DNA of 64,000 bases from Mycocentrospora acerina (lineage: Eukaryota; Ascomycota; Dothideomycetes; Pleosporales), in assembly GCA_022701365.1 (NCBI GenBank), contig JAKUHH010000084.1, forward strand, positions 844,021 to 908,020, read 5' to 3'. The translations under genes and the position numbers were made by a program. Positions 21,401 through 30,749 of this stretch are shown here, in pieces (position 1 is the first letter of the stretch; every line of letters starts with the position of its first letter). The notes below the pieces were generated by a model. The model made no database searches and was not told the origin of the DNA. It worked only from the letters and a program-made list of their open reading frames with translations.

Positions 21401-23495
21401 ACTTGACTGCCAAGGGACTGGCAGCGACAGGAGGCGTAGTGTCGGAGGCTCTGTTGTCTACGGGTGTCGCACTTCTGACGGGTGTTGCACTTCTAACAGG
21501 TGTCGCGCTTCTAACAGGTGTCGCACTTCTAACGGGCGTCGCACTTCTAATGGGCTCGGCCTCAGCGGGTGACTCGACTGGCTCGGCTGTCGGAGGAACC
21601 CAAGCCACATACGGCGTAGGGGCAGCAGCCAAGGGTAAATTAGAAGCTGGTAGTTGAGGAAGCGGTGTTGTGGGAGGCGGCGTAGGCTGGGGAGGTGGCG
21701 CTATGTTTCGAGGAGACCCTGAACCATCTTGCGAAGCAGTCTTGAGTCTTTCTGGAATCTCTTGAGGACGTCTTCGTGGTGGAACTTCTAGCGGGGCTGG
21801 AGAATGTGAACGGGTGGAAAGGTCTGAGAATGCCTCAGCTCCTTGGTCGCCCACACTACGTTGGGATGTCTGTGACGGGCGAGGCTCCATCAGGGGCCGC
21901 CTTCGTTGTGGGGGTTCCTGTGGAGGCATCTCTTCATTGCGTGCAAAATTCGAGCTTGCGTTGCTCTGCGCAGTCCCTGGTCTGAGACCTCTTGGAGAAG
22001 GGTCTCTTCTCGGCGAGCCATATCCATTTGGTCTTCGTGGATCTGGTGGGGGCAGGCTCGATGCTGCCATGTCGAGTGGCGGCTCGTCAAACGACCTCTG
22101 TGATCTTTGCGATTGCGCATCGTCTTGTTGCAGTCGTCGTGCAGGATTCAGACTTGGTGGGAAAGTGGCTGATCCTGGGGTGAGTGGGCGTTCTGCAAAC
22201 TCGGATGACATTGATTGCGGCGTCAGTCCTTGTGTTGGAACGAGTGGAGATATCGGCACAGGCTCTCGCCCCTGGCCAGGACGCATTCGCATGGCTTCAC
22301 CGCTAGGTCGCGACCGGAGGCCCTGCTCCATGGAACGCTTTTGCCGAAGATCCGGCATCGATGGAGTAGCTTGGCTGAGGCCAAATGGCGGCGGTCTACG
22401 ACTGTCATCACCAGTGCCGGGTCTGTTGCCTCCTCGATACTGATCGTCGGGCAGCCCTGGCCTTCTAGGGCCACCTTGGTATTCCCCTGGCGGTCTCCTG
22501 AAATTGGGGTTTGGGCCAGGCATAGGCGCTCTCCTTGCATCGTCGAATGAAGCAACAGGCGGTTCTCCTGGTCTCCTTGGCGGCGGGCCGGGAGACTTGG
22601 GCGGCAACTGTCGTTGTTCAGGAGTGGCTTGCCGCGGAGGCGTAGGCCTGGGGTCTTGCAGGGCCCCGCCACCCGCTGCAAAGGCAGCACGGCCTTCTGG
22701 GGTTGCTAGGTGTGGTTTGCCTGATGTCAGGCTGTTCATCTCGGCATCGCTGAACCCTGACAGGATGGGGTAGTTGCCCTTTGTGTATTTGTTGAATATC
22801 TTGACCATGCTTCCAATGAAGAACTCTTTTTCTTTTGCAGTGCCAGCCTCCCAGTAGTAGGGCTTGGTGATGGTGACTGTGAAGCCCTTGTCGCCTGCCC
22901 ACTGCTGTCGCTGCGCCTCCTCATCAGTTCTTGGGACCAGGTGCAGGTAGTTTTCGACAGCAGATAGCTCCTCCATTGGCCACGACTTGCCAATGGAAAA
23001 GGTGCCGTTTGCATTTTCTCGGGCTTTGTGCAGCCTGACCCTCCCCGTGTTTCTAACCGAAATCATGATGATGCGTGGCTTCTTGTTGGACGCAGACGAG
23101 GTTGGCGGCGCGGGAGACTGGGGGAACTGGCCATCTTCCTGGATGCGAATGTGGGTGATATATGATTCTTGGACTAGTACTCGTCAATGCAGATCCAATG
23201 ATGCCAATACAGTGCAATTGGCACGAGACATGGCCTCGAGCGTCTGGCCTGGTCTGGCGGGTGCAAGGTGGTGGAAGAACATACGCTGTCCCTGCTCGTC
23301 CACCTTGGCGAAGCAGCTCTCGGTGATTCTGCGGCGTTCGTCCTCGAACCGCTCGGCGCGAGACATTGCCGAGGGCGCAGAGCCCGAGCTGGCGGTCGAG
23401 GGTGGCCCCCGTGGCGGACCTCCCCCAGGGCGGTCTGGGGGAGCTCTCGAGTCACCCAGGCCATTGGGGTAGTTGTTGCGCGGTCGCCCGTCCAT
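18412..23495 (-). CDS. SEC3: Exocyst complex component Sec3
   Basis: Five exons: 23285-23495, 20658-23173, 19452-20581, 18824-19403, 18412-18762; introns of 111, 76, 48 and 61 nt, all phases closing to 1595 residues. The N-terminal domain (about residues 45-180) carries RAERFEDERRRITESCFAK, then ESYITHIRI, then VRLHKARENANGTFSIGK and KPYYW, the Sec3 PIP2/Rho-binding PH-like fold. A long Pro/Arg-rich disordered linker follows, with five copies of RSATPV. The C-terminal half (after VELG joined to SLNDDIAFIEAQSQGLQ) is the helical exocyst bundle, ending VEIDWGVSEVAAAFKK. Sec3 marks sites of polarised exocytosis, tethering secretory vesicles at the hyphal tip membrane. The frame beginning MISVRNTG is not the true start: exon 1 is joined through a GTATGT donor to give EQGQLQESYITHIRI. 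It is divergent from the SRP40-like gene, 554 bp apart. Confidence 0.93.
21460..21549. repeat. 18-bp coding minisatellite in SEC3
   Basis: Five imperfect 18-bp units encode (RSATPV)5 in the disordered linker of Sec3. Units differ by synonymous changes (ACG/ACA, GTC/GTT, CGC), so the array is not freshly duplicated. Confidence 0.85.
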
Positions 23496-24049
23496 CTTGG
23501 CGCTTGTTGGTGTGGCCAGTCAGGGCGTGTGCTGGACAAGAGCAGCCGCTGGTTACGACTGTCTGTCTGTGAGGCGGCGGCTGGGCGCAGGTGGAGAGCT
23601 ATGTGCACGCGGCCATGGACTGCGAGGGTGGAGCTCTGGGCGCGATGTGCGGAGTAGCGGGACGGTGGGCGGAGATGGGCGGTGGGCGGTGGGCGATGGG
23701 CAGATGGGGCGTGTGGGCTGCTGGGCGGGGATGGCAGAGGTGCAAGTCGAGGCGGAGGTGGAGGCGGAGCTGCAGCGGGCAGCAGGCAGAACAATGGCGG
23801 CGGCGGCGGCGGGTGCGTGTACGTGGGCGCGACGTCCCTTGCGATGCAGACAACCACGTCTCGTGTCGTCGAGTCGGGGCGGCCAGGCAGGGATGTCTGC
23901 CGTTCGCAGGCTAGCGTGCTGTGGCTTGCAGCGGTACGAAATGGCAACTTTTTTTCGCGCCTCTCCCTCTGCACAACCAAGCCAACACCGCGCAACCACC
24001 TCCACCCCTTCTCTCTCTACACACTTCTCTCCGCGCCCAATCGCAAACC
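23496..24049. other. Divergent promoter, SEC3 / SRP40-like
   Basis: GC-rich and purine-rich with GGCGGT repeats; the last 60 bases before the SRP40-like ATG are a CT-rich tract typical of fungal 5' leaders. No gene seen. Confidence 0.5.
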
Positions 24050-25477
24050 ATGGGGTCCGACAAGAAGGTCCAGAAGAAGTCGGGCGACAAGAAGTCCAAG
24101 CAGGCGCTCGAGACCAGGACGACGAGCGATGTCACGGCCTCGCTCGACCTCTTGCAGACTTTTCTGAACAAGCAGGGCGAGCAGGACGCTGCTTCCAAGC
24201 TCAAGGAGTTTGAGGAATGGGCAAGGTCGCAGACCGCCAAGGGGAAGGATGCGCCCGAGCCCATGGACGTGGACGACGAGAGCGCATCGAGCAGCGACGC
24301 CAGCAGCGAGTCTGAGAGTGATTCTGGCAGCGACGACTCCAGCAGCGACTCCAGCGATGAGTCCAGCGACGACTCCAGCGATGAGTCCAGCAGCGAATCG
24401 GAGGCGGAAGTAGAGGCCCCGGCAAAGAAGGAAAAGGCTGCCGCCAAGAAGGTCGCTGCGAAGGAGGACTCCTCAGACTCCTCAGACTCGTCAGACTCTT
24501 CGAGCGCTAGCTCCGACTCCGACTCTGACTCCGACTCTGGCTCGTCCAGCTCCAGCTCAGACTCCGAGTCCGAGTCCGAGAAGGAGGCTGCGCCAGCCCC
24601 CGCAAAGACAAAGAAGGCAAAGAAGGCCAAGTCGGTTTCTTCGTCCTCATCCTCGTCCTCCAGCGACTCTTCCAGCGACTCCAGCGACTCTAGCGACTCT
24701 AGCGACTCCTCGGATGACGAGCCCGCAAACGTGCCCCTCCCCAAGTCCGACTCGGATTCATCCAGCGCATCCAGCGACTCGTCTTCGAGCGAGTCGGACA
24801 GCGACAGCAGCTCCGAATCTGAAGCTGAGAAGCCTGCTGCAAAGGAGAAGAAGGTCAAGAAGGTCAAGAAGGCTGCTTCCGTCTCCTCATCGTCGGCGTC
24901 CAGCTCCTCCGATTCGTCTAGCGACTCGTCCAGCGACTCGAGCTCGTCTGAGAGCGAGTCAGAGGCCGAGCCCGTGAAGAAGGCCAAGGCAAAGAAGACA
25001 AAGAAGGCCGCCACCCCGTCATCCAGCGACTCGAGCTCGTCTGACAGCTCTTCTGACAGCTCCTCCGACAGCTCATCTGACAGCTCTGACGACTCCGACT
25101 CGGACGACGAGGCAAAGACCGACTCAGCCGAGCGCAAGTCATCGTCCAGTGACTCATCCGCAACTCTCCCAGCCGCCTCCCCTGAGCCATCCACCAACAA
25201 GAAGCGCAAGTTTGACGGCTCCCCCGAGGCTCCCGTCAAGTCGAAGAGAAACCACGTCGAGAACCGCTTCCAGCGCATCAAGGCCGACATTGAGGTCAAG
25301 CCCGAACTCGCTAGCAACGCCTACGTTTCCTACGACTACGCTGACCGCGCCCACGCCAAGCTGATTGTCACAAAGGGCAAGGGATTCACAAAGGAGAAGA
25401 ACAAGGGCAAGAGGGGCTCTTACCGAGGTGGTCTGATTGACACTGCTGGTGGCAAGGGCTTCAAGTTTGAGGACTGA
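24050..25477 (+). CDS. SRP40: SRP40/Nopp140-like nucleolar phosphoprotein
   Basis: Single exon, 475 residues. The N-terminal 60 residues form a LisH-like helical region (TSDVTASLDLLQTFLNKQGE and EFEEWARSQTAK). The centre is alternating acidic Ser/Asp/Glu blocks and short Lys/Ala-rich blocks (KKEKAAAKK, KTKKAKKAK, KKAKAKKTKKAA), the Nopp140 repeat pattern that is heavily phosphorylated by CK2. The last 70 residues match the SRP40 C-terminal domain: NRFQRIKADIEVKPELASNA, then GFTKEKNKGKRGSYRGG and GKGFKFED. This protein chaperones box C/D and H/ACA snoRNPs between nucleolus and Cajal-like bodies. The ATG at 24050 sits in a good context (AACCATGG); the longer frame from 23921 runs into the CT-rich leader. 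The repetitive Ser/Asp codons create a 468-codon antisense open frame, not real. Confidence 0.88.
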   Translation: MGSDKKVQKKSGDKKSKQALETRTTSDVTASLDLLQTFLNKQGEQDAASKLKEFEEWARSQTAKGKDAPEPMDVDDESASSSDASSESESDSGSDDSSSDSSDESSDDSSDESSSESEAEVEAPAKKEKAAAKKVAAKEDSSDSSDSSDSSSASSDSDSDSDSGSSSSSSDSESESEKEAAPAPAKTKKAKKAKSVSSSSSSSSSDSSSDSSDSSDSSDSSDDEPANVPLPKSDSDSSSASSDSSSSESDSDSSSESEAEKPAAKEKKVKKVKKAASVSSSSASSSSDSSSDSSSDSSSSESESEAEPVKKAKAKKTKKAATPSSSDSSSSDSSSDSSSDSSSDSSDDSDSDDEAKTDSAERKSSSSDSSATLPAASPEPSTNKKRKFDGSPEAPVKSKRNHVENRFQRIKADIEVKPELASNAYVSYDYADRAHAKLIVTKGKGFTKEKNKGKRGSYRGGLIDTAGGKGFKFED

Positions 25478-26049
25478 GGACATGGCTTGCGTGTCTTTAC
25501 CGCTATAGAGTCTGAGCGTGATAGTGTAGTGACGAGAGACGGTACACGAGATAAGGAGGAATGGTCATGACGCAGTGGACAATGAGTCGATGCGATACCA
25601 TGTTTTGTTCAGCAAAAAAAGTCCTCGCATCGGTGGGCGAGGATAGAGGGAGTTTGTGTAAGGATAGAATCGCCGGGAAGTTGAGGGAGCATAACTCCCA
25701 TACCATTTGTTGTTGGTGGCATGCGCTTTGCACGCCCGAAGGAGGCTGGAAGAGGAGACCAATGTATAGATTTTCCTGCAGTCGTTGATAATAGACAGTA
25801 TTTTACTTCGTTTTATTCCATTCCATTCCATCTCATATCACTTCATCTAGTCGGTTCCTGCTTGACGTTGACTCTGGCCTTGACTTGATCTTTACCAACA
25901 CCACCAACATCATCTCATCTCATCTCATCTCATCCCGTCTTGGACATCACACACGCAGTGAAGAGTATTCTTCGCATCTCTCCCTGCCATTCCCCCAACC
26001 CACAATATCCATCCTCATCTGCATCTTCACCCCCACCTCCCCATCCACC
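25478..26049. other. Convergent 3' region, SRP40-like / FMC1
   Basis: No gene seen. TCATC/CCATC short repeats occur around 25815-25940. Confidence 0.5.
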
Positions 26050-26415
26050 TCACTTGTCCTCTCCCTCCATCTCCTCGTCATACTCGACCGGCAGATTCAT
26101 GCCCACCCGCCGCGCACTCAGCCTCACCCTCTCTTCCTCACTCATCCCCATCCCGGGGTTGTACCGCTCAATCAACGTCGCGTACATGCGCTGCGCCTGC
26201 ACGTATTGGATGAACTGCTCTGCTTGGTGGATCTGGGTGCTGGTGTTGGCGCTGCCGTTTGGTTGGGAGAGGAGAGTGCGGATGCGGCGCTGGAGGTGCG
26301 AGGGTGCGGAGAGTTTTTGGTGCTGGGTGCGGGTTGTGAGGGCGGAGGGCGAGGTGGGGAGTTCGCGGAGGAGGCGGCGGTAGAGAGATGTGATTTGGGG
26401 GGCGGGTGAGGCCAT
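26050..26415 (-). CDS. FMC1: ATP synthase assembly factor FMC1-like (LYR family)
   Basis: Single exon, 121 residues. The N-terminus has SLYRRLLREL, an LYR motif that is typical of mitochondrial LYR proteins binding acyl-carrier protein. The C-terminal YNPGMGMSEEERVRLSARRV is the conserved segment of fungal FMC1. In yeast, FMC1 acts in the matrix to stabilise Atp12 for F1-ATPase assembly. The size matches the family. The start at 26415 is the only ATG ahead of the LYR motif. It is divergent from another mitochondrial gene (MRX8-like), with 320 bp between starts. Confidence 0.82.
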   Translation of the reverse strand: MASPAPQITSLYRRLLRELPTSPSALTTRTQHQKLSAPSHLQRRIRTLLSQPNGSANTSTQIHQAEQFIQYVQAQRMYATLIERYNPGMGMSEEERVRLSARRVGMNLPVEYDEEMEGEDK

Positions 26416-26735
26416 GGTGGGGAGTCTTTTTTTTTCTTTCTTTCTCGTGTGGGTTTCGAGTGTTTGGTGGGAGTGGCGGTAGTGATGGAGGTGGTGGTGA
26501 GGATGTTTGGTGTCGCGCGGTGTTATGTCAGGTGTGGGGTGTTATGTCCGGTGTGTGTGGTGCGGTGCGGAAGAGGAGTCTTGACCGCGGAGGTGAGTGC
26601 GGCGAAAAAGTTCCCAATGGTGCGGGAGGGAAGCTCGGACGGGGGATTTGCGCCGCCATCGATGCATACATCCATCCATTCATCCATCCGTCGTATCTTT
26701 TGTCACGCATCACTCTCCAACTTGAATGTCTAGCA
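26416..26735. other. Divergent promoter, FMC1 / MRX8-like
   Basis: GT-rich, then a CATC tract near 26670-26695. In-frame codons upstream of 26736 extend the open frame but have random composition. A shared promoter is inferred from spacing. Confidence 0.5.
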
Positions 26736-28241
26736 ATGGCTTTTGGTCCGTCGAATTCTACATTTGTTTGTCGCCGCTGCGTTCAGTCTCTGCGCCCTCA
26801 TCGATCAGGGTTTAGTACTCGTCCACAACTTCGTCCTAGCTCGACAGATGCTGCTAGTCCCGCTGTTGCGCCAAGGAGTGCAGATGCTGCGTCGGCGGCT
26901 TCGCTGAGGAATTATCTGGATGCTTGTGGGAGTCGTGTGCGGATCAGGAGACATCTAAGTGCTGGGTTCACTGAGGCAAAAGAGGCGGAAGAGCAGCAAA
27001 ATACTACAAGTACACGGTCTCCAGGACGGATACGACCTAACAGACCACGGCGCGCTGTTGGCATCGCACAATCTCCGCCTCCACCACTGGAACAGCAGAC
27101 ACCAATTCAAGATGATGTTCGGAGGCCGTTGGCCAAGGCCATCACCAGAAAGAGGGCAAAGGAAGACATGGAGCTCATACCCTCCCCGCCGTCTGCCCCT
27201 CTAAAAACCAAAAAAGCCGTTGAAGTCTCCCCGATATGGGCTCAAGAACGCCCAACCACACATGTGAAGGCGCACTACGGCGCAATGGAAGACTGGAATT
27301 GGCACTGGGAAAGCGTCCCTCCGACTCTAGCGCAAAAGACCCACGCAAACCACTTCTTCACCACGCACGGCAAATCCGCCAAACTCCTCCGCAGCGTCCC
27401 TCTCTTCCGCCTCACCCCCGAATCCGACGTCCCAGAAGTAGCTTTCGTTGGACGCAGTAATGTCGGCAAATCCTCCCTCCTTAACGCCATCGTCAACGCC
27501 GACATCAAATCCCTACTCGCGCGCACCTCCGCTACCCCTGGCTTCACCAAAACGATGAACTTCTACGGCCTCGGGCCCTCCAACGGCGTACAAATCAAAA
27601 ACTCCTCCGGCCACGACAAAATCGTCGGCCGCGGCGGCCTCACCATAGTCGACATGCCAGGCTACGGGCAAGGCTCCCTCCTCTCCTGGGGCGTCGAAAT
27701 CATGAAATACATCCAATCGCGGCGCCAACTACGGCGCGTCTTCGTCCTCCTCGACGCCTCCCACGGCATCAAGGACAAAGACCGCTCGCTCCTCGCCTCC
27801 CTCCGCCTCGCAGGCGTCTCCCACCAAATCATCCTCTCCAAAAGCGACAAGATATACATCCCCACTGCCAAGGAAATCAAACGCTTCGACGGCAAATCCC
27901 TCGCTAAACTCCGTCCCAAGGGCTCCCTGCGCGATCTCCGCGCCCAGATGGAACTCCTCAAACCAGAAATCCAACCACCGGTTGGGGGCGGCGCGTTGGG
28001 CGAGATCCTCGCGTGTAGCGCGGAGACTCTGGTCGACGGGAAGAGACTCGGCGTTGATTCGATTCGGTGGGCGATTCTTAAAGCGGCGGGGTTGGACGCA
28101 AAGGCAGTGAAGAAGGAAAAGGTGGAGACGGGGGGGAAGGTGCAGAGGGCGATGGGGAGGCAGGAAAGGAAAGCGGAGGAGATGCGGGAGAAGGGGGAGG
28201 GCTTGGAGTATGTAAGGAGGGTGGGGGTACATCGTCGGTAG
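26736..28241 (+). CDS. MRX8: Mitochondrial EngB-family GTPase (Mrx8-like)
   Basis: Single exon, 501 residues. GTPase motifs: G1 GRSNVGKSS (about 239-247), G2-region TSATPGFTKT, G3 DMPGYGQG (306-313), and G4 SKSD (368-371) in place of the common TKxD, as also accepted in this family. The EngB/YihA family helps assemble the large ribosomal subunit, and yeast Mrx8 is mitochondrial. The first 220 residues are basic and Ser/Pro/Arg-rich (MAFGPSNSTFVCRRCVQSLR), a likely mitochondrial presequence plus disordered extension, much longer than bacterial EngB. A basic tail (KVQRAMGRQERKAEEMREKG) follows the domain. I chose 26736 because the peptide from here is presequence-like; the open frame extends to 26406 but only with GT-rich promoter sequence. 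Confidence 0.85.
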   Translation: MAFGPSNSTFVCRRCVQSLRPHRSGFSTRPQLRPSSTDAASPAVAPRSADAASAASLRNYLDACGSRVRIRRHLSAGFTEAKEAEEQQNTTSTRSPGRIRPNRPRRAVGIAQSPPPPLEQQTPIQDDVRRPLAKAITRKRAKEDMELIPSPPSAPLKTKKAVEVSPIWAQERPTTHVKAHYGAMEDWNWHWESVPPTLAQKTHANHFFTTHGKSAKLLRSVPLFRLTPESDVPEVAFVGRSNVGKSSLLNAIVNADIKSLLARTSATPGFTKTMNFYGLGPSNGVQIKNSSGHDKIVGRGGLTIVDMPGYGQGSLLSWGVEIMKYIQSRRQLRRVFVLLDASHGIKDKDRSLLASLRLAGVSHQIILSKSDKIYIPTAKEIKRFDGKSLAKLRPKGSLRDLRAQMELLKPEIQPPVGGGALGEILACSAETLVDGKRLGVDSIRWAILKAAGLDAKAVKKEKVETGGKVQRAMGRQERKAEEMREKGEGLEYVRRVGVHRR

Positions 28242-28483
28242 TACCTCTTCTTTTTTTTCTAAATATGAAAAGATGTTGTTGGTGTAGCTGGCTTGTTGTT
28301 TCAAGTGAGCTGTCGCCAACTGATATTACGAGGGGGACTCGCTGTTACGAATCTGCCTAGATGTATATTCACATTCACAAGTATAATGGGATATTTTTTT
28401 TTTGAAAAAAAAATCCAACCAGACAGTTCGTTTACTCTCACACTTATCATTCTACGTCTCTCGTCTCATCTCATCTCATCATA

Positions 28484-30362
28484 TTACATGGGCACAGCCG
28501 CTCCGTCACCGCGCAAGTCACTCCCGCCACTCCACACCGCAATGCCGTCATCGACATGTCGTCTGATGATCTGGCCGCGTCCAAACATCCCCCTTCCATA
28601 TCCATCCAACTGCTGCACATTATGGCCCAGGGCTCGGAGTTCTTCAACCACCTTGGAGTCGATGCCTTCTTCAATGTAGATAGTCGCGTCGGTCATTTTT
28701 CCGTCTGCGCTGGGCATGCCTGCTCCGATGCAGATGCGTGGCGAGTCGAGTGCAGCTTGGGGGTTTAGTTTGAAGACTTCCTGGTTCAGGAGGACCTGGA
28801 CGTGACCTTGGGGTTGCATGAAGCCGCCCATGACGCCGTAGACGGAGTGGAGGCTGCCGTCGTTGATGTAGGTGGTTAGGCCGGGGATGATGGTGTGGTA
28901 GGGTCGCTTTCGTGGGGCAAGCACGTTGGGGTGGTCTTTGTTGAGGCTGAAGTTTGCGCCGCGGTTTTGCAGCGTGAAGCCGCAGTTCTGGGGGATGATG
29001 GCTGTTCCGAAGCCGCCGTAGTTGCTGTTGATGAAGGAGATTGCGTTGCCTTCGGGGTCGGAGCAGCAGAAGTAGACGGTGTCGCTTTGGAGATGGGCTG
29101 GGGAGCCGTGGATGGGTGCTTGGACTGTTGTCTTGGGATCGAAGAGTTTGGCGCGCTCGGCGAGGTATTCGGGGGAGATGAGTTCGGCAGAGGGTACTTT
29201 GACGACGTTTGGGTCAGTGACGAACCAGTGTGCATCTGCAAAGGCGATGCGGAGGGCTTCAATGACAGCGTGGAGATGCTTGGTGCTGTTGTGATCCTTG
29301 TGTTCCCATTTGGAGATTTTGCCTTGTTTCTCGAGTTCCTGGATAATTCCAAGGGCCATCAACGCCACGATACCTTGCCCGTTTGGAGGATGCTCCCAAA
29401 GCTCGATGCCTCCTTCTGTTTCACCAACTCCTTGGCCAGTGTACTTTAGAGAGATTGGCTCGACAGGCTCAGAACCAGTGTCTGCGTGATGCTTCAGGTC
29501 GTCCAAAGTAAGATAACCACCAAGGTCTGAGACTACCTTGACGATTTGCTCAGCAACTTCACCTTCATAGAACCCCTTCTTGCCGTGTTTACCCAGCAGT
29601 CTAAATGTGTTACCAATAGTTGGGTTCTTCATTATCTCACCGGCCTTTGGTGCCCTGCATCCATCTTTCGCAGATGAATCCTTCTTCAGCATTTCATGGC
29701 CATTAGGTGACGCTCTCCTGAGGTTCGACTCGCTTTCACGCCACTTACACAGTGTCAATATTTCAACCAGGAATGCCCACGAAGAGACTTACAAATGTAG
29801 CAGAGAGCTCAGATACCGGGAAACCTATCTCGGCAAGCTCAACTGCAGGTGCAAGTACCTCTTCTAGACTGACTCTCCCGCTTCCGAATCGCTCAACACA
29901 ATCCACCCATCCTGCAGCAGCTCCGGGAACAGTTGCCGCATGTACACTGGTCATGGGAATTTGGCCGTCCTCTCCGTCCTTCAAGTTTAGGTCTTTGCGA
30001 ATCTTGTCGAGCGTGACATTGGCACCAGATCGACCAGATCCGTTCATAGCATGAACCTTTTTTGTCTTGGCATCATAGTAGAGGCAGAACAGGTCACCGC
30101 CAATGCCTGTTGAGCCTGGTTCTGTGACATTGATAGCCGCAGCAACAGCCACAGCCGCATCCTATCTCGATGTGAGCTTCAAATCGACATGATGGTAGTA
30201 TTTCCATACTGCAGCATTGCCTCCTTTGCGTAGAATGTCAAGTCCCGCAGCAGTTGCAAGTGGTTGTGTACTTGAGACGATTCCCTTGGTGCTGTGTACG
30301 ACAGAACGACGACTCGAGAAATGGACAAACTGCGGTTCAGGATGGGAATATACGTTGGCCAT
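28484..30362 (-). CDS. Gamma-glutamyltransferase-family enzyme
   Basis: Three exons: 30210-30362, 29793-30161, 28484-29743, introns of 48 and 49 nt, giving 593 residues. N-terminal signatures are STQPLATAAGLDILRKGGNAA joined by splicing to DAAVAVAAAINVTEPGSTGIGGD (each split by the exon edge). The catalytic region is LQSDTVYFCCSD, where the Thr is expected to become the new N-terminal nucleophile after autoprocessing, followed by FINSNYGGFG and GVMGGFMQPQGHVQ. The enzyme cleaves gamma-glutamyl bonds, as in glutathione turnover. No signal peptide or membrane anchor is seen before the first motif, so it resembles cytosolic YwrD-type members more than secreted yeast Ecm38. It is divergent from MRF1; the shared promoter has a GTCACGTG site. 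Confidence 0.88.
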
Positions 30363-30749
30363 GTTGACTTTAAATTCAATGTACAACCAGAAACTGCTCT
30401 TTCTTTCACTTCAAAGATATGTTTCAAGTATGTTTGCTGGTTTATATGAGCAGTTACTCTTTGCGGGGTAGTTTGGCCTGGAGAAGCGAGTCACATGGCT
30501 GATGTCAACGGGTATCCACGGATTTGGCCAGCCCATGCGAATTGCCGATTTCGCTGCAAAGCTGCCTCGGAACAACTCACAGCGACTCCGATTCTGTCCA
30601 TGACGTTTTCAGATGCACTGTTGACGCATTAGGAAGGTGGGCGTGGAATTCAGGGACTAGTCACGTGTAGCGTGACGTGACTGCGAACCCTGGAGAATTT
30701 CCAACACGCGTCGGGAGTGGTTGTCAATGTTCGACTCTCAAAAAGTGCA
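30363..30749. promoter_or_regulatory. Divergent promoter, gamma-glutamyltransferase / MRF1
   Basis: 387 bp between start codons. GTCACGTG at 30660-30667 is a full Cbf1-type palindromic E-box, about 83 bp upstream of MRF1 and 298 bp upstream of the transferase; TGACGTGA follows at 30673-30680. In yeasts Cbf1 couples sulfur metabolism and respiratory genes, so a site between these genes is notable. Binding is inferred. Confidence 0.45.

Noticed and set aside
20598..23066. Sec3 starting at MISVRNTGRVR
   Set aside because: Would cut off half of the conserved N-terminal domain; exon 1 with a GTATGT donor restores the family sequence.
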